64,000 nucleotides of DNA from Clitoria ternatea (GCA_037962975.1 CM075671.1:15361001-15425000), one strand, 5' to 3'; shown: positions 10,048 to 22,246, numbered from the stretch's first letter. Numbers and translations are program-made. Notes: a model not told the origin generated them from the letters alone.

Positions 10048-13000
10048 TCAAGCATAATACTTCTTGACTGCATCTGAATTGACCGGGAAAGATAACTCCT
10101 CACCATCCATGTTCGTCAAAATCAAAGCTCCTCCAGAAAAGGCTCTCTTTACGACGAATGGTCCTTCATAATTTGGCTTCCATTTGCCTCGGTGATCATT
10201 TTGATTCGGCAAGATTTTCTTCAGTACCAAATCACCTTCATGAAATTGACGAGGTCGCACTTTCTTTTCGTATGCCTTTTTCATACGCTTTTGGTATAAC
10301 TGCCCATGACAGAGAGCGGTTAACCTTTTCCCATCAATTAAATTTAATTGATCATACCGGGACCGAACCCATTCAGCTTCTTCTTTATATTTTTGTTAGC
10401 AGCTTCCACTGCTCCATTCATCTTAGGTCTGTATGGAGATGAATTGAGGTGTTTGATTTTGAATTCCTCACAAAGTTCATCCATCATTTTATTATTCAGG
10501 TTTGTACCATTATCAGTGATGATCTGATTTGGTAAACCATATCTACAAATCAATTCTCTCTTGATGAATTTGACCACAACATTTTTAGTCACATTGGTGT
10601 AGGAAGCTGCTTCAACCCACTTGGTGAAGTAATCAATGGCCACCAAAATAAAGCGATGCCCATTCGATGCTTTTGGTTCAATGGGACCAATAACATCTAT
10701 GCCCCACATAGCAAAAGGCCAAGGCGTTGTTAGAACGTGCAAAGAAGATGGTGGTGCATGAATGTTATCTGCATAGGTTTGACACTTGTGACATTTCTTG
10801 GCATAGTTATGACAATCATTTTCCATTGTCATCCAATAATATCCAGATCTGAGAATTTTTCTTGCCATCGAGTGCCCATTTGCATGTGTTCCGAAAGGCC
10901 CTTCATGAACATCCTTCATGATTTTGTTAGCTTCCGTCACGTCTACGCAACGAAGGAGAACAGAATCATAATTTCTCTTATAGAGTGTATTCCCAGTCAT
11001 AAAGAAATTCATGGCTAGGCGCCTGAGGGTTCTTTTATCATTTTCTGAGATACCAGGAGGATATTCTTGATTTTGAATATAATTTTTGATGTCATGAAAC
11101 CATGGTTTCCCATCGGGCTCTTCTTCTATCTCATGACAATATGCAGGTTCGAGACGCCTTTCAATCTCGATGAAGGGCATGTCACAATCCCTACTTACGT
11201 TAAACATGGAGGCCAACGTGGCCAAAGCATCAGCTAATTGGTTATCATCCCGAGGAATATGATGGAAAGAGACTCATCAAACCCTTTGATTAGTTCCATG
11301 ATGTGAGCTTGATAAGGAATCAATTTTCCATCTCTAGTATCCCATTCTTCTTTCAGTTGATGAATCACCAAGGCAGAATCTCCGTATATTTGTAGAGATT
11401 TCACCTTTGCTTCAAGTGCCGCCTGAATCCCCAAAACACAAGCTTCATATTCTGCAATATTATTAGTACAATCAAAACAAAGTCTAGCAGTGAATGGGAA
11501 AAGCTTGTTATCTGGTGAGATTAGGATGGCCCCAATCCCATGCCCCAGTGTATTCGACGCCCCATCAAACATTAAAATCCAAGTTCTATTAGGACAATCT
11601 TTCTCTTCTGACAACATCATAATATTTTCATCAGGAAATTCGAATGACATTGGTTGGTACTCTTTTAGGGGATGGTGGGCCAAGTGATCAGCTAAAGCAC
11701 TCCCTCTTATAGCTTTTTGGGTGACATGAATGATATCATACTCAGTCAAAAGAACCTGCCAACGAGCTATTCTTCCCGTCAGAGCCGGTTTTTCAAAGAT
11801 GTACTTAATTGGGTCCATCTTAGATATCAACCAAGTAGTATAAGATAACATGTATTGCCTTAGGCGACGAGCAGCCCATGCTAATGCACAACAAGTTCGT
11901 TCCATAGTAGAATATCGTGCTTCGCACTCAGTGAACTTCTTGCTCAAATAGTAAATAGCATGCTCTTTTCTCCCAGACTCATCATGTTGCCCCAGTACAG
12001 AGCCCATAGACTCATTTATCACCGTCAAATACAACAGGAGTGGTCTTCCTGGGGTTGGGGGAACCAAGATCGGTGGGGATTGCAAGTATTGCTTTATTTG
12101 GTCAAAGGCCTCCTAGCAGTCATCATTCCATTGTGATGGTTGATTTTTACGAAGCAACTTAAAGATTGGATTACATACAGCTGTTAGTTGAGAAATGAAA
12201 CGAGCTATGTAATTCAACCTTCCAAGGAATCCTCGTACTTCTTTTTCAGTGCTAGGAGCAGGCATTTCCATGATTGCTTTTACTTTATCGGGATCCACTT
12301 CGATACCTTTCTCACTGACAATGAAACCAAGCAACCTTCCAGAGCTAGCCCCAAAAGTGCATTTAGCCGGATTTAATCTGAGTTTGAATTTTCTCAGGCG
12401 TTCAAAGAGCTTTCGTAAGTCAATCAAGTGACCTTCAACAGATTTGGATTTGGCAATAATATCATCCACATAAACCTCTATCTCTTTATGCATCATGTCA
12501 TGAAATAGAGTTACCATTGCTCTTTGGTAAGTGGCACCGGCATTTTTCAATCCAAAAGACATCACCTTGTAGCAGAAGGTTCCCCACAAAGTAATAAAAG
12601 TGGTTTTTTCCATGTCTTCGGGTGCCATCTTGATTTGGTTGTACCCAGAAAATCCATCCATGAATGAAAAAATGGAATGTTGGGTCGTGTTATCAACAAG
12701 AACATCAATATGTGGCAATGGAAAGTCATCTTTTGGGCTAGCTCTATTCAAATCTCGGTAATCAACACACATTCGTACCTTCCCATCTTTTTTCGGGACC
12801 GGAACAATGTTGGCCACCCATTCAGGGTATTTGGAGACAGCCAAGAACCCGGCATCCAACTGTTTGGTTATCTCTTCTTTAATCTTTAAGAGCATTTCTG
12901 GCTTCATCCTTCTCAACTTCTGCTTTATGGGGATGCAACCGGGTTTCAATGGCAACTTGTGTTCAACGATGCAGTTATCCAATCCCGGCATATCCTGATA

Positions 13001-13282
13001 CGACCAAGCAAACACATCGCTGAATTCGACCAACAATTCTATTAATTCCCTCTTATGTTCTCTACTCAAAGAGGTGCCGATCTTGACTTCTTGTTTATTT
13101 TCTTCACTCCCCAAATTTATGACTTCAACAATTTCTAGATAGGGAGAAATTTCTTTATCTTCCTGATCTAGCAGCCTTAGCAATTCAGGGGAAGGTTCAT
13201 CAGACTCTTCATCCTCTTCACTTGTTGGATTAAAATCATGATGGGAGAAAGCAATCTTATTATTTTGGAATTCAATTTCAGA
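10048..13282 (-). pseudogene. Ogre pol: RT, RNase H, integrase (damaged)
   Basis: Replication enzyme polyprotein, read from a probable splice acceptor at 13283-13284 to the stop at 10048-10050 (ending VKKYYA). Seen in order: RT with MCVDYRDLNRASPKDDFP and catalytic VYVDDIIAKS near 12460; RNase H with FDGAS, NIAEYEACVLG and IYGDSALVI (11380-11580); integrase with the HHCC zinc finger (HANGHSM...CHKCQ, about 10770-10900) and catalytic residues in GIDVIGP, TDNGTN and GAVEAAN. Lesions: TAG at 12113-12115 in the RT/RNase H linker; a one-base frame change near 11250-11270, after which the HIPRDDNQLADALA stretch is read in another frame; and a deletion at about 10370-10390 that joins NIKK directly to sequence normally well downstream. 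The rest of the integrase tail (10048-10284) is in a consistent frame. Confidence 0.9.
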
Positions 13283-13448
13283 TCTGCAATTTATTTAATA
13301 TAAAAAAGGCAAAATAAGGAAAATGATAATCGAACTTAACTTTTATTTATTGAAAATGATAAAGAAAACATGTTTTGCCCTTATTAAAACTCATCCTAAG
13401 GCTTTAGGCATAGCCAAAGGATTTAAACAAAACCTACAAAGTGAATAA
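13283..13448 (-). other. Ogre intron-like gap between protease and RT
   Basis: The gag-protease frame stops at 13449-13451 (codon TAA) and the pol frame resumes after AAATTGCAG (AG at 13283-13284), with an open frame from 13282 onward reading SEIEFQ. A spliced intron at exactly this place is a known feature of Ogre. A donor candidate on the minus strand is TGTAG/GTTTTG near 13435. The exact donor cannot be fixed without a transcript. Confidence 0.6.
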
Positions 13449-16400
13449 TTACTTTGAAATGATCTCTGGAAGCTCAACGGCTTCCCAATTACACAACTCA
13501 GTATCTGAAGGACAAGGGTAAATCAAGTCTTCTTCTCTCTTGGACTCATCATCGATGACTGCCACTTGGCCTGGAGATGTCAAGCCTGCACTCCTGAAGC
13601 TTTGGTAAAGGTCACAGATAGGGATCTTCGCAGTTAGGGGTTCTCGGTTTTCTAATCGTGCAAGTCGCTTTTCTCTCTTATCTGCGAAAACCTTCGCTCT
13701 TTCCATTGGAGATGGATGATACCCCAGCCCAAAGCCGTTCTTATTCTCCTTAACCAATAATGGGTCTACTCCTCCATCAAGCATCTTCCCAAGCCCTTTC
13801 CCTGGCTGGAATCCAGATTTCATCATCACTTTGGCTACCATCATAGAAGCTTTGGAAGGACGAGCTAGTTGTAACCCTTCGCTCACATAGGTGGTGTGAG
13901 CAATTTCCAATGATTGGAAGGAAGTCTCAAGACTTTCTTCAGCCGCTTCTATATATGGAGTTGACATGGGCTTACTGATAAGGAAATCTCCCTCACCAGA
14001 AACAATGATTAGCTTGTTGTTTACCACAAATTTAAGCTTTTGATGAAGGGTAGATGGAACCACACCGGCAGAATGTATCCAAGGCCTCCCCAATAGGCAG
14101 CTATAAGCAGGATTGATATCCATCACTTGAAATAATACATTGAAGGTGCATGGGCCCACTTGGATAGGGATCTCAATATCTCCAATGACCTCTCTCCGAG
14201 TACCGTCAAAAGCTCTTACTACCATTGAGCTTGGCTTCATATGTGACCCATCAAAAGGTAGTTGATTTAAAGTGGACTTTGGCATGATATTCAGAGAGGA
14301 GCCATTATCAACCAGGACCTTGGCTACGATATGATCCCGACACTTGACAGAGATGTGTAATACCTTATTATGACCTCTTCCTTCAGCAGGTATCTCTTCG
14401 TCGGTGAAAGTTAAGTAGTCATTTGAGGCAATATGCCCCACTATCCCTTCGAACTTTTCTGGTGAAATATCTTTCGCAACATGTGCTTTATTCAAGACCT
14501 TCAATAACCTTCCACGATGTGGTTCTGAGTCCAATAAGAGAGATAACAAGGATATTTTTGCAGGAGTGCGATTTAACTGGTCGAGGACCTGGTATTCGCT
14601 TTGCTTAATGAATTTCAAAAATTCACAAGCATCTTCCTCTGTTATTCCTTGGGGAGGGTCTTGTTCTTTACCACGACTTTCTTTTTCACTTACAGGTGCA
14701 TCCTCCTTTCTCAAGTTTTCAGGAGCATAAACTTGTCCGCTCCTAGTCATTCCACTTGTCTCGGAAATATTGGTTACTGAGGATGACGATCCCTTTAGGA
14801 GTTGAGGGATTACATCCACTTCATACTTCCAAGGTACTGCATGGGTATCCTTGTATGAAAATGGAGATGGGGTCCTAATTGTCAAGGACGGATGGTTTAT
14901 GACTGGTTCGGTCAAAGGTTTCTTGGTGTAATAGACCACCAAAGGAACAGGGGTGACCGGGCTTACTGAGTCTGTACTATGCTGCCCATGGATCATGTTG
15001 ACATCATTGCAAGGGGGACAATAATCACTTCCCAAGTCATGTGTTATTGTATTTACCCCAGTATTTCCATGATTAGGCAAAGGATTTCTAATCACATTTG
15101 GGGAGCCTTCTTCAAAATCCAACCACTTGGCATTTATCAAATCACGTACCTTAAACTTTAAGGCAATGCAATTTTCTGTAGAATGCCCCGGTGCCCCAGC
15201 ATGATAATCACACTTCACATTAGGATCATACCCCTTAGGATAGGGTGGCCCTACGGGTTTTAAAGGACATCGTACAACAAGAGAACTTTTGAGAAGTTGA
15301 GGCAAAAGTTCAGTATATGTCATGGGAATTGGATCAAATTGGACAAAAGGACGGTCATTGTTTGGCTTTTTTTGTGGAAGATTTGGGTTGGGATTTTGCA
15401 TCCATTGTTGGGGAGGAGGTGGTGGTGTATTCTTGAAATTATGGACGGGTGGGGGTCTATATGATTGAGGATGGGGAAATGAATTTCCAGAAGCAGCAGC
15501 TACATAAGGGTAAGGTCCGTACGGTGGATAATGAGGTGGGAAAGGGAAAGGGGAAGGTTGAAACATTTTTTGATTATGTTGACCTTGATTTCCCATTACA
15601 GCATTTGCTTCCTCACCCTTTCTTCTTCCTGCCCCTGTCGTAGGTCTTCCTATTGACGGGGAACTTTGGATAACTTTTCCTGTTCTCAAACCACTTTCAA
15701 TTCTTTCCCCTATTACCACCATATCAGAAAAGCTTGATGATACACTCCCAAGCATCCTTTCATAGAACGGTGGCTGAAGAGTGTCAATGAACATTGCCAC
15801 TATCTCTTTCTCTATCAGAGGTGGTTCAACTTGTGCAGCCATTTCCCTCCATCGTTGAGCATATTCTTTGAAGGACTCAGTATTCCTTTTGGTTATATTC
15901 TGAAGTTGTAGCCGGTCTGGTGCCATGTCCATATTGTATTTGTATTGCTTCAGAAAGGCATCGGCTAGATCCTTCCAACAACGAATACGAGTTCGTTCAA
16001 GGTGAGTGTACCAGCTCAACGCTGCCCCAGCAAGGCTATCTTGAAAAAAATGAATCAGCAGCTTTTCATCATAAGCATATCCAGCCATCTTTCGGCAGTA
16101 CATGGTCAAATGATTACGAGGACAAGTTGTTCCTTTGTATTTATCAAATTCTGGCAATTTGAATTTGGGAGGAATTACCACATCTGGAACTAGGCATAAT
16201 TCAGAAACATTTGTTACGCCTAAGCCACTTCCTCCCTCTACTGCACGCAACCTTTCTTCCAATATTTCCATTTGCCCTTTTGACAAAGGCGCTGCTGGCT
16301 GATCAGGATTTGGTGGAGGGACCTGAGCTTTATGTGACAAGTTTTGGGAAACACCTGCCTGTGGTATTGGGCAACCATAAGGGAAATAATATGGCACTGC

Positions 16401-17039
16401 TTGTGGGTTTGGTTGTGTGGCATCATTTGGAGTTTGGTGACTTTGTGGTGGAATTATATTAGGTGGAGTGACATTGGGTGGAGCCTGAGTGTTTTGGGGA
16501 ACAGCTGTTGATTGGTTGAAATTTGGAGGATTAGATACAGGGGGATTGGGAATTTGTTGAGCAGCAGGAGGATTCTCTTGATTAGGATTAGGATGCATGG
16601 TGTAATACCCTTGAGGTAAGCCATATGGAGGCCAAGCATATGCTTGCTGAACATTCCCGTCTTGGGAAACAAAAGGTGGCAATGGCATACCATAAGGTTG
16701 GTGTGAGATGAATGGAGTTTCAGTGACTGGAGCAGGATCATTTAAAGGTATAGGGTTCCCCTCTTGAGCTTGAACTTGAGGAGTGGATGTTTGTTCCCCA
16801 TTTCCTGCAGAAGATCCCCTTTCTGTACCTCTTCTTTCAAGAAGCTTAAGTATTTCTGCCATCTGCTCCTTGATCTGGCCAACTTCATTCCTTAATTCTT
16901 CAACTGCGCTTTCCGGCTCTGCCATAAGTCTTGTTTGCAGTCTAGTTTGATAAGGATGCTTTGAGCCCCTTCTCCCCGTGATGTGAATAAATACAAATAA
17001 ACCCCCTTTGGTACAAGAACAAGTATTGTTAAATGACAT
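13449..17039 (-). CDS. Ogre gag-protease polyprotein with G-patch
   Basis: Open over 1196 codons from the first ATG, uninterrupted. The likelier start is the internal Met of MAEPESAVEELRNE (residue 39), which opens a coiled coil. Residues about 75-260 are Pro/Gln/Asn-rich; the Retrotrans_gag core lies around 300-450 (LPEFDKYKG, GAALSWYTHLE, LQNITKRNTESFKEY). A degenerate zinc-binding cluster (CDYHAGAPGHSTENC) is near 610. The aspartic protease active site is VLVDNGSSLN near 910 (D-N-G), with CLLGRPWIHSAGV after it. A G-patch-like motif (GFQPGKGLGK, then GFGLGYHP) is near 1075. Gag builds the particle and protease processes it; G-patch motifs bind nucleic acid in some retroviral proteases. Pol follows after the intron-like gap. 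This is the best preserved gene of the element. Confidence 0.9.
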   Translation of the reverse strand: MSFNNTCSCTKGGLFVFIHITGRRGSKHPYQTRLQTRLMAEPESAVEELRNEVGQIKEQMAEILKLLERRGTERGSSAGNGEQTSTPQVQAQEGNPIPLNDPAPVTETPFISHQPYGMPLPPFVSQDGNVQQAYAWPPYGLPQGYYTMHPNPNQENPPAAQQIPNPPVSNPPNFNQSTAVPQNTQAPPNVTPPNIIPPQSHQTPNDATQPNPQAVPYYFPYGCPIPQAGVSQNLSHKAQVPPPNPDQPAAPLSKGQMEILEERLRAVEGGSGLGVTNVSELCLVPDVVIPPKFKLPEFDKYKGTTCPRNHLTMYCRKMAGYAYDEKLLIHFFQDSLAGAALSWYTHLERTRIRCWKDLADAFLKQYKYNMDMAPDRLQLQNITKRNTESFKEYAQRWREMAAQVEPPLIEKEIVAMFIDTLQPPFYERMLGSVSSSFSDMVVIGERIESGLRTGKVIQSSPSIGRPTTGAGRRKGEEANAVMGNQGQHNQKMFQPSPFPFPPHYPPYGPYPYVAAASGNSFPHPQSYRPPPVHNFKNTPPPPPQQWMQNPNPNLPQKKPNNDRPFVQFDPIPMTYTELLPQLLKSSLVVRCPLKPVGPPYPKGYDPNVKCDYHAGAPGHSTENCIALKFKVRDLINAKWLDFEEGSPNVIRNPLPNHGNTGVNTITHDLGSDYCPPCNDVNMIHGQHSTDSVSPVTPVPLVVYYTKKPLTEPVINHPSLTIRTPSPFSYKDTHAVPWKYEVDVIPQLLKGSSSSVTNISETSGMTRSGQVYAPENLRKEDAPVSEKESRGKEQDPPQGITEEDACEFLKFIKQSEYQVLDQLNRTPAKISLLSLLLDSEPHRGRLLKVLNKAHVAKDISPEKFEGIVGHIASNDYLTFTDEEIPAEGRGHNKVLHISVKCRDHIVAKVLVDNGSSLNIMPKSTLNQLPFDGSHMKPSSMVVRAFDGTRREVIGDIEIPIQVGPCTFNVLFQVMDINPAYSCLLGRPWIHSAGVVPSTLHQKLKFVVNNKLIIVSGEGDFLISKPMSTPYIEAAEESLETSFQSLEIAHTTYVSEGLQLARPSKASMMVAKVMMKSGFQPGKGLGKMLDGGVDPLLVKENKNGFGLGYHPSPMERAKVFADKREKRLARLENREPLTAKIPICDLYQSFRSAGLTSPGQVAVIDDESKREEDLIYPCPSDTELCNWEAVELPEIISK

Positions 17040-17214
17040 AAAGAGATGTAAAGTAAATACATGATGAATTTTAAATATCGGTAAGCAAAGATAAACCTTT
17101 CTTTTAGAATGTCTTTTTCTAAAGTACTAAGTTAGAAGGAAAATGCAAATTCAACATGAGATTTATTCATTGATCAACAAGTTCTGATACATTATTTGTT
17201 ACAACAACTCAAAA

Positions 17215-19134
17215 TCAATTCTCTCTCGCTTTAGCAATCCAGACCCTCATTTCATCCAATCGCCCCTTGCAGTATTGGATGAATGTTGCAATTTCCTCCG
17301 GTGTAGAAAGCGGATTCATCATTGCTTCAGCCTTCTTCAACAGGTGAGGAATATCTCCAAGTGTTCCATTAGCAAGACCGGCTAGATTAGAAAAATGGTC
17401 TCTCCAAGAATAGACAAGACTTTCCAACTCAACCCTTTCTAGGGTCATTAAACGTATAATCTCTTCATATCTATCCTTGTCTTCCATGGCTTGCCATTTT
17501 TCTTCATTTATTTCACGCTCGCAAGCACTGACGACATCTCTGACTTGTCGTTCCAGTTCATCAATTTGCGCTTGCATAAGGTTCTTTTCACCTTGAGCTT
17601 CTTCTTTTGTCTTGGCTAGAATTTCTCGTAACCGCCCTTTGTCAGCCAATATATCATTCTTTTGTTTCTCTTTGGTCTTCAATTGGCTGTTCGCGGTTTG
17701 GAGGCATTGATCCAATTGCATCATATGTTCTCTTTCAATTCGCTGCTTCTTACCTATGTCTTCAAAGGCATTTTCTAATTCACACCTTTTTCTCTTAAGG
17801 GAAGCATTGTCTTGTTGAATTTTGATTAAATCATCCTCCAAAACTTGATTTTTCTTTGTCATTTCAGCCAACTCACTCCTCAAATTTTCAATCTCTTTAC
17901 TTTCATCGGGAACTGGATTTCTCACATGAGCACCGTGATCTTTAAAGGGTAATTTAACAATGGCTACCCTATTTGAAATCCACTGGTGATAACTTTCTTT
18001 TACGGCATGACTTCGGACACCCAATTCTTTTCCTTTACTATGAACCTTGCCCCAAGCATCAATGACAGTTTGAATAACAGGAGCACTATTTCCCTCAATA
18101 TAATAATGAAGGAAAGGCGTTACTGTTTCTTCTTCTGGAGGCTGTATCATAGGATAAGCAAGTTGTCTTTTTGCAATGCTAGGATTGTAATTGATGCATC
18201 CTTGAGTTCCCATGAGAGGCACATTCGGAAATTTTCCACAGCAGTAAATAATGGAATCTACGTTCATCCACTGAGGGTACCACCGAATCATGCTAGCAGA
18301 TAATCCTGCCAGATGTCCTGCCCACTCCCTATTAGTCTTCTTGGTTAACCTAAGGAGCTTCAAATCAGAGATAGGACATTCAACCTTGCCAACTTGATTG
18401 AAAACATGAGAAGTAAGCCATAGATACAAGGCGGGTAGACAACAGACGATCTTTTTCCCATTCCGGTTATGACAGGAATCCATTGTACAATAGATATCAG
18501 CTAAGACAGCAGTCATGGAACTTTCACCCCTAAGCTTTCTAGCTAGGAAAACATCAATTGCATTGAAATCAATATAATTATCAAGGCTTGGGAAGAGGAT
18601 CACACCATAGATGGCCAACGCCAAAATGTCAACAAACACGTCCCATTCTCCTTTCCCTGCCTGACTGAGGAGTTGCTGCTCAAAGAAGCTTAGTGCGAAT
18701 CCTGAAATTTGGTTCCTGTTTAATTGAGCCTTCTTAAGCATTTCAGGATCCATCTTAAGAATGCGAGCTACACTGAAGATTGAAGCATGATGTTCAGTTC
18801 GACGATAAGGTTTCAAATCTTCTAATGGCAAGCCAAATATTTGTTCAAACTCCTCCAAAGTAGGAGCTAACTGGAAATCTTTGAATGTAAAACAGCGGAG
18901 AGGAGGATCATAAAACTGAGCTAGAGCAGTAAGGGCCCCTTCTTGCACTTCGACCTCTAAGAATTTTAAGATCTTTCCATACTTCCTTGTAAAGGTCATT
19001 TTCTGGGTAATATCCATCCTTTTGCTTAAGGACAACAGATTGCTAGTATTTGATCTGATGACTTTGAGGTGTAACAAATTTTTTAGACCAGTTGCGTTCA
19101 CTTCTTGATCACTTGATCTCATGTTAAATTCCAT
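17215..19134 (-). CDS. Ogre ORF1 (extra ORF upstream of gag)
   Basis: A 639-residue open frame between the leader and gag, same strand. The N-terminal part (about 60-350) contains FYDPPLRCFTFKDFQLAPTL and EEFEQIFGLPL, the conserved face of the unknown-function domain (DUF7745-like, from memory) that accompanies Ogre ORF1. Residues about 410-560 form a long charged coiled coil (ENLRSELAEMTKKNQVLEDD and onward), and the C-terminus is helical. No catalytic signature or membrane segment is visible. ORF1 is separated from gag by about 175 bases, so it is probably expressed independently or by leaky scanning. Function is unknown in the family. Confidence 0.85.
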   Translation of the reverse strand: MEFNMRSSDQEVNATGLKNLLHLKVIRSNTSNLLSLSKRMDITQKMTFTRKYGKILKFLEVEVQEGALTALAQFYDPPLRCFTFKDFQLAPTLEEFEQIFGLPLEDLKPYRRTEHHASIFSVARILKMDPEMLKKAQLNRNQISGFALSFFEQQLLSQAGKGEWDVFVDILALAIYGVILFPSLDNYIDFNAIDVFLARKLRGESSMTAVLADIYCTMDSCHNRNGKKIVCCLPALYLWLTSHVFNQVGKVECPISDLKLLRLTKKTNREWAGHLAGLSASMIRWYPQWMNVDSIIYCCGKFPNVPLMGTQGCINYNPSIAKRQLAYPMIQPPEEETVTPFLHYYIEGNSAPVIQTVIDAWGKVHSKGKELGVRSHAVKESYHQWISNRVAIVKLPFKDHGAHVRNPVPDESKEIENLRSELAEMTKKNQVLEDDLIKIQQDNASLKRKRCELENAFEDIGKKQRIEREHMMQLDQCLQTANSQLKTKEKQKNDILADKGRLREILAKTKEEAQGEKNLMQAQIDELERQVRDVVSACEREINEEKWQAMEDKDRYEEIIRLMTLERVELESLVYSWRDHFSNLAGLANGTLGDIPHLLKKAEAMMNPLSTPEEIATFIQYCKGRLDEMRVWIAKAREN

Positions 19135-19855
19135 TTTTAGTGATACTTACCGATGTTTAAATTTCACCTTTAACAAAAGAAATAAATGAATCAGATTAAC
19201 AAAGAAAACAGTTTGATAAATATCCTCACATAAGAGTGATAGTATTTATCATGACTTGAGTATAGAAAAGATACATTTTTGATGATTTTTTTTAAAAAAA
19301 AACTGTGCAAATGAATAAAAGATAAAAGGAATGTTTGCCCAATTGTGTCTTAGACAAGGTAACCACCTAATTGGCTCTAAGGCTATTTAATCGTGTTTCT
19401 TCAAAAGGTAATTGTTCTAATTGGTTCTAAGAAGGTCACCGGAGCTCTGATCTTTAGCTATGAGTCTTATGCAAAAAGTAGAGAATCCTACTTAGTGCGG
19501 ACATCATAACTAAGATAACACCCCTAGCCTATGTCTTTTGCGGGGCCCGGGAATAGGGTCCCTTCTAATAGTGTGTGCATTATGGTGAATGTGAAGTGTG
19601 TGGGGCATTCATACCTGGATTTTTACCCATTCTTCACAATGAACAAACATAAAGCAAAATAAATATCACATGTCTTCTACCCTAAGGTTCTAAATTAAGG
19701 CAATAAAGAAGTAAAAAAAAAATAGTATAAAATCTAAAATTAATGGAAGATTAGATAAACAACCAGAATAACATAACAAATAAATATAAAGGATGAAATA
19801 ATTAACAATCAACAAAATACACAAGATCAATTTAACGGGCTTGACTCTCAAAATA
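19135..19855 (-). other. Ogre 5' leader
   Basis: Non-coding region between PBS and ORF1. It is AT-rich with one GC-rich patch (GCGGGGCCCGGGAATAGGG near 19540). I see no further signals. Confidence 0.6.
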
Positions 19856-19873
19856 TCCCCAGTGGAGTCGCCA
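19856..19873 (-). promoter_or_regulatory. Ogre primer binding site
   Basis: The minus strand reads TGGCGACTCCACTGGGGA, two bases inside the 5' LTR end. Ogre elements are known to use a tRNA-Arg primer with this type of sequence. Confidence 0.8.
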
Positions 19874-21019
19874 TCTGTCGCGACCGGGGTCCCGGCGTAC
19901 GACGCGGACTGGTTAAAGACAAATAAAAGAAAATTGAAACGGCATTGAAGTGAGGCTCTTGAGAAGCCTAAAAAATAAAGGGTTCAAGGAGTCGCCACCA
20001 ATATTTATTAAGGAAAATATTAGGAAAACCTTTAAATAGCACTGGTTTTTTTTAAAAAAAAATGAGATTCTGTTTAGTCCGGGAGTCGAATTACAGGAGG
20101 GGAAGGTATTAGCACCCCACACTGTCCGTAAAAAACGGTTACCCAAATTGATCATGCATAATTTAAAAAATGATTATCAAATATTTCATCCTTCATAAAA
20201 CAATCATAAATAATATACACAATAAAAAATATATAAATATGAATAAAACAAAGATAGTAAAAAAATACATCTCCTAAGTTTGTTGTTTTTTAGTTCTAAG
20301 AAAATAAATAAACAAATGATTAAAAGACCATAAAAATAAAAAGATAAAAAAACAATAAGACGTCTTGTCTTACTTATTTTCTAGTAAAAAAATTGATTTT
20401 TATTGAGAAATATAAAGTTCAAAACAAACAAATAAATAAATAAATAAAGATAAGAGAAAAAATAAAATAAAATTAAACACATCAACATGAAGATAAAGAA
20501 ATATAATATATTTAATTAATTAAAATTGACACTGAATATTATTTAATTATCTTTTAAGAAAATAAGATTAATAAGATGTCTCATCTAAATTAATCTCATC
20601 TTAAATTTAAGAGAAAAATGAATGAATAAATAACACACTATTTATTAGTCTTGATTTTTTTTATTTTTTTATGAAAATAATTTCTTCTTAATTATTAAAA
20701 GGTTACTAAGAGAAAATAATAGGAAATCATGACCATAATAAAAATGGATAATTATGTATATATATAACATATTTATAAACTATTAAAATGGTCAAACATA
20801 AATAAATAAATAGAAAGTGTAGAAAGATAAAAGCAAAAAGACAAATAACTAAAAATAAAAAGTATAGAGAATAAATAATAATAATAAAATAAAAAAAAAG
20901 GTAGAAAAAAATAAATAAATGAAAAGTTCAAAAAAAATAAAAATAAAAATAAATAGACATAACAATAAATACATAAAAATAAAAGAGCAGAAAAAATAAA
21001 TACATAAAATAAAGGGGCA

Positions 21020-21540
21020 GAAAAATAAATAATAAAAAGAATAAAGGAACAGAAATGTAAATAACAAAAATAAAGTAGCAGAAAAGTAAATAACAAAAAT
21101 AAAGGGACAGGAAAGCAAATACATGAAAATAAAGGGGCAGAGATGTAAATAACAAAAATAAAGGGGCAGAAATGTAAATAACAAAAATAGAGGGGCAGAA
21201 ATATAAATAACCAAAATAAAAGGACTAAAAAGTAAATACATGGAAATAAAGGGGCAGAAATGTAAATAACAAAAATAAAGGGGCAGAAATGTAATTAACA
21301 AAAATAAAGGGGCAGAAATGTAAATAACCAAAATAAAAGGGCTAAAAAGTAAATACATAGAAATAAAGGGGCAGAAATGTAAATAACAAAAATAAAGGGG
21401 CAGAAAAGTAAATATATAAAAATAAAGGGGCAGAAAAATAAATAACAAAAATAAAAGGGCAGAAAAGTAAATACATGAAAATAAATGGGCAGAAAAGTAA
21501 ATAACAAAAATAAAGGGATGGGAAAGTAAATAAATAAAAT
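21020..21540. repeat. 29-bp AT-rich minisatellite inside the Ogre 5' LTR
   Basis: Counterpart of the array at 5440-5960, with the same unit and a slightly different arrangement near 21030-21060 (AATAATAAAAAGAATAAAGG). Confidence 0.8.
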
Positions 21541-22237
21541 AAAAGGGCATAAAAATAAATAAATAAAGATAAAAATGTAAAAAATAAAAAAAATGAACTA
21601 ATAATTGCAGAAATATAAAGTACGGATAAATAAAGTGCAGAAAAATAAATTAACAATAATAAAAGTGCAGAAAAGTAAATAAAGAGGAATAAAAGTGTAA
21701 AAATAAATAAATAAATAAATAAGGAAAAATAAAGGTACAAATAAATAAATAAAGATGGAGATGCATAAAAATAAATAAACAGATAAATAACTATAGAAAA
21801 ATAAAGTGCAGAAAAATAAAGTGCTTGAATATAAATAAAGAAAAATAAAAGTGCAGAAAAATAAATAACAATTAAATAAGACGAATAAATAAATATAAAT
21901 AAACAACTTTGTATTAATAAAAAATACCTTGGTACAAGATCAATTACAGAGAAACTAGAACGGAAGTCGGGAAATCAATTTTGTGTAGATTTCCTTTGCT
22001 TTTGGCTTTGTTTGGACTTGATTTGAAGGTATTTGGATACCGGTTACAACACTTGGACAGTATTTTAGCTCACAAAAACTCACATACTAAGACAAACAAG
22101 AGTTGTGCACTCATTTTCCTAACTAGAATTACACAAAGTAATTTTTGAAAACCAAAACTTTTAAAAATTCTCACAAAAATTTAGCACTCTTTCCCCTTTT
22201 TTTCTCTTCTCCCTCTAAAATGCCTCAATATCACCTT

Positions 22238-22246
22238 CTATTTATA
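22238..22246 (-). promoter_or_regulatory. Ogre LTR TATA box
   Basis: Minus strand TATAAATAGAAGG, the most canonical TATA element in the LTR; also present in the left LTR at 6656-6664. Confidence 0.5.
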
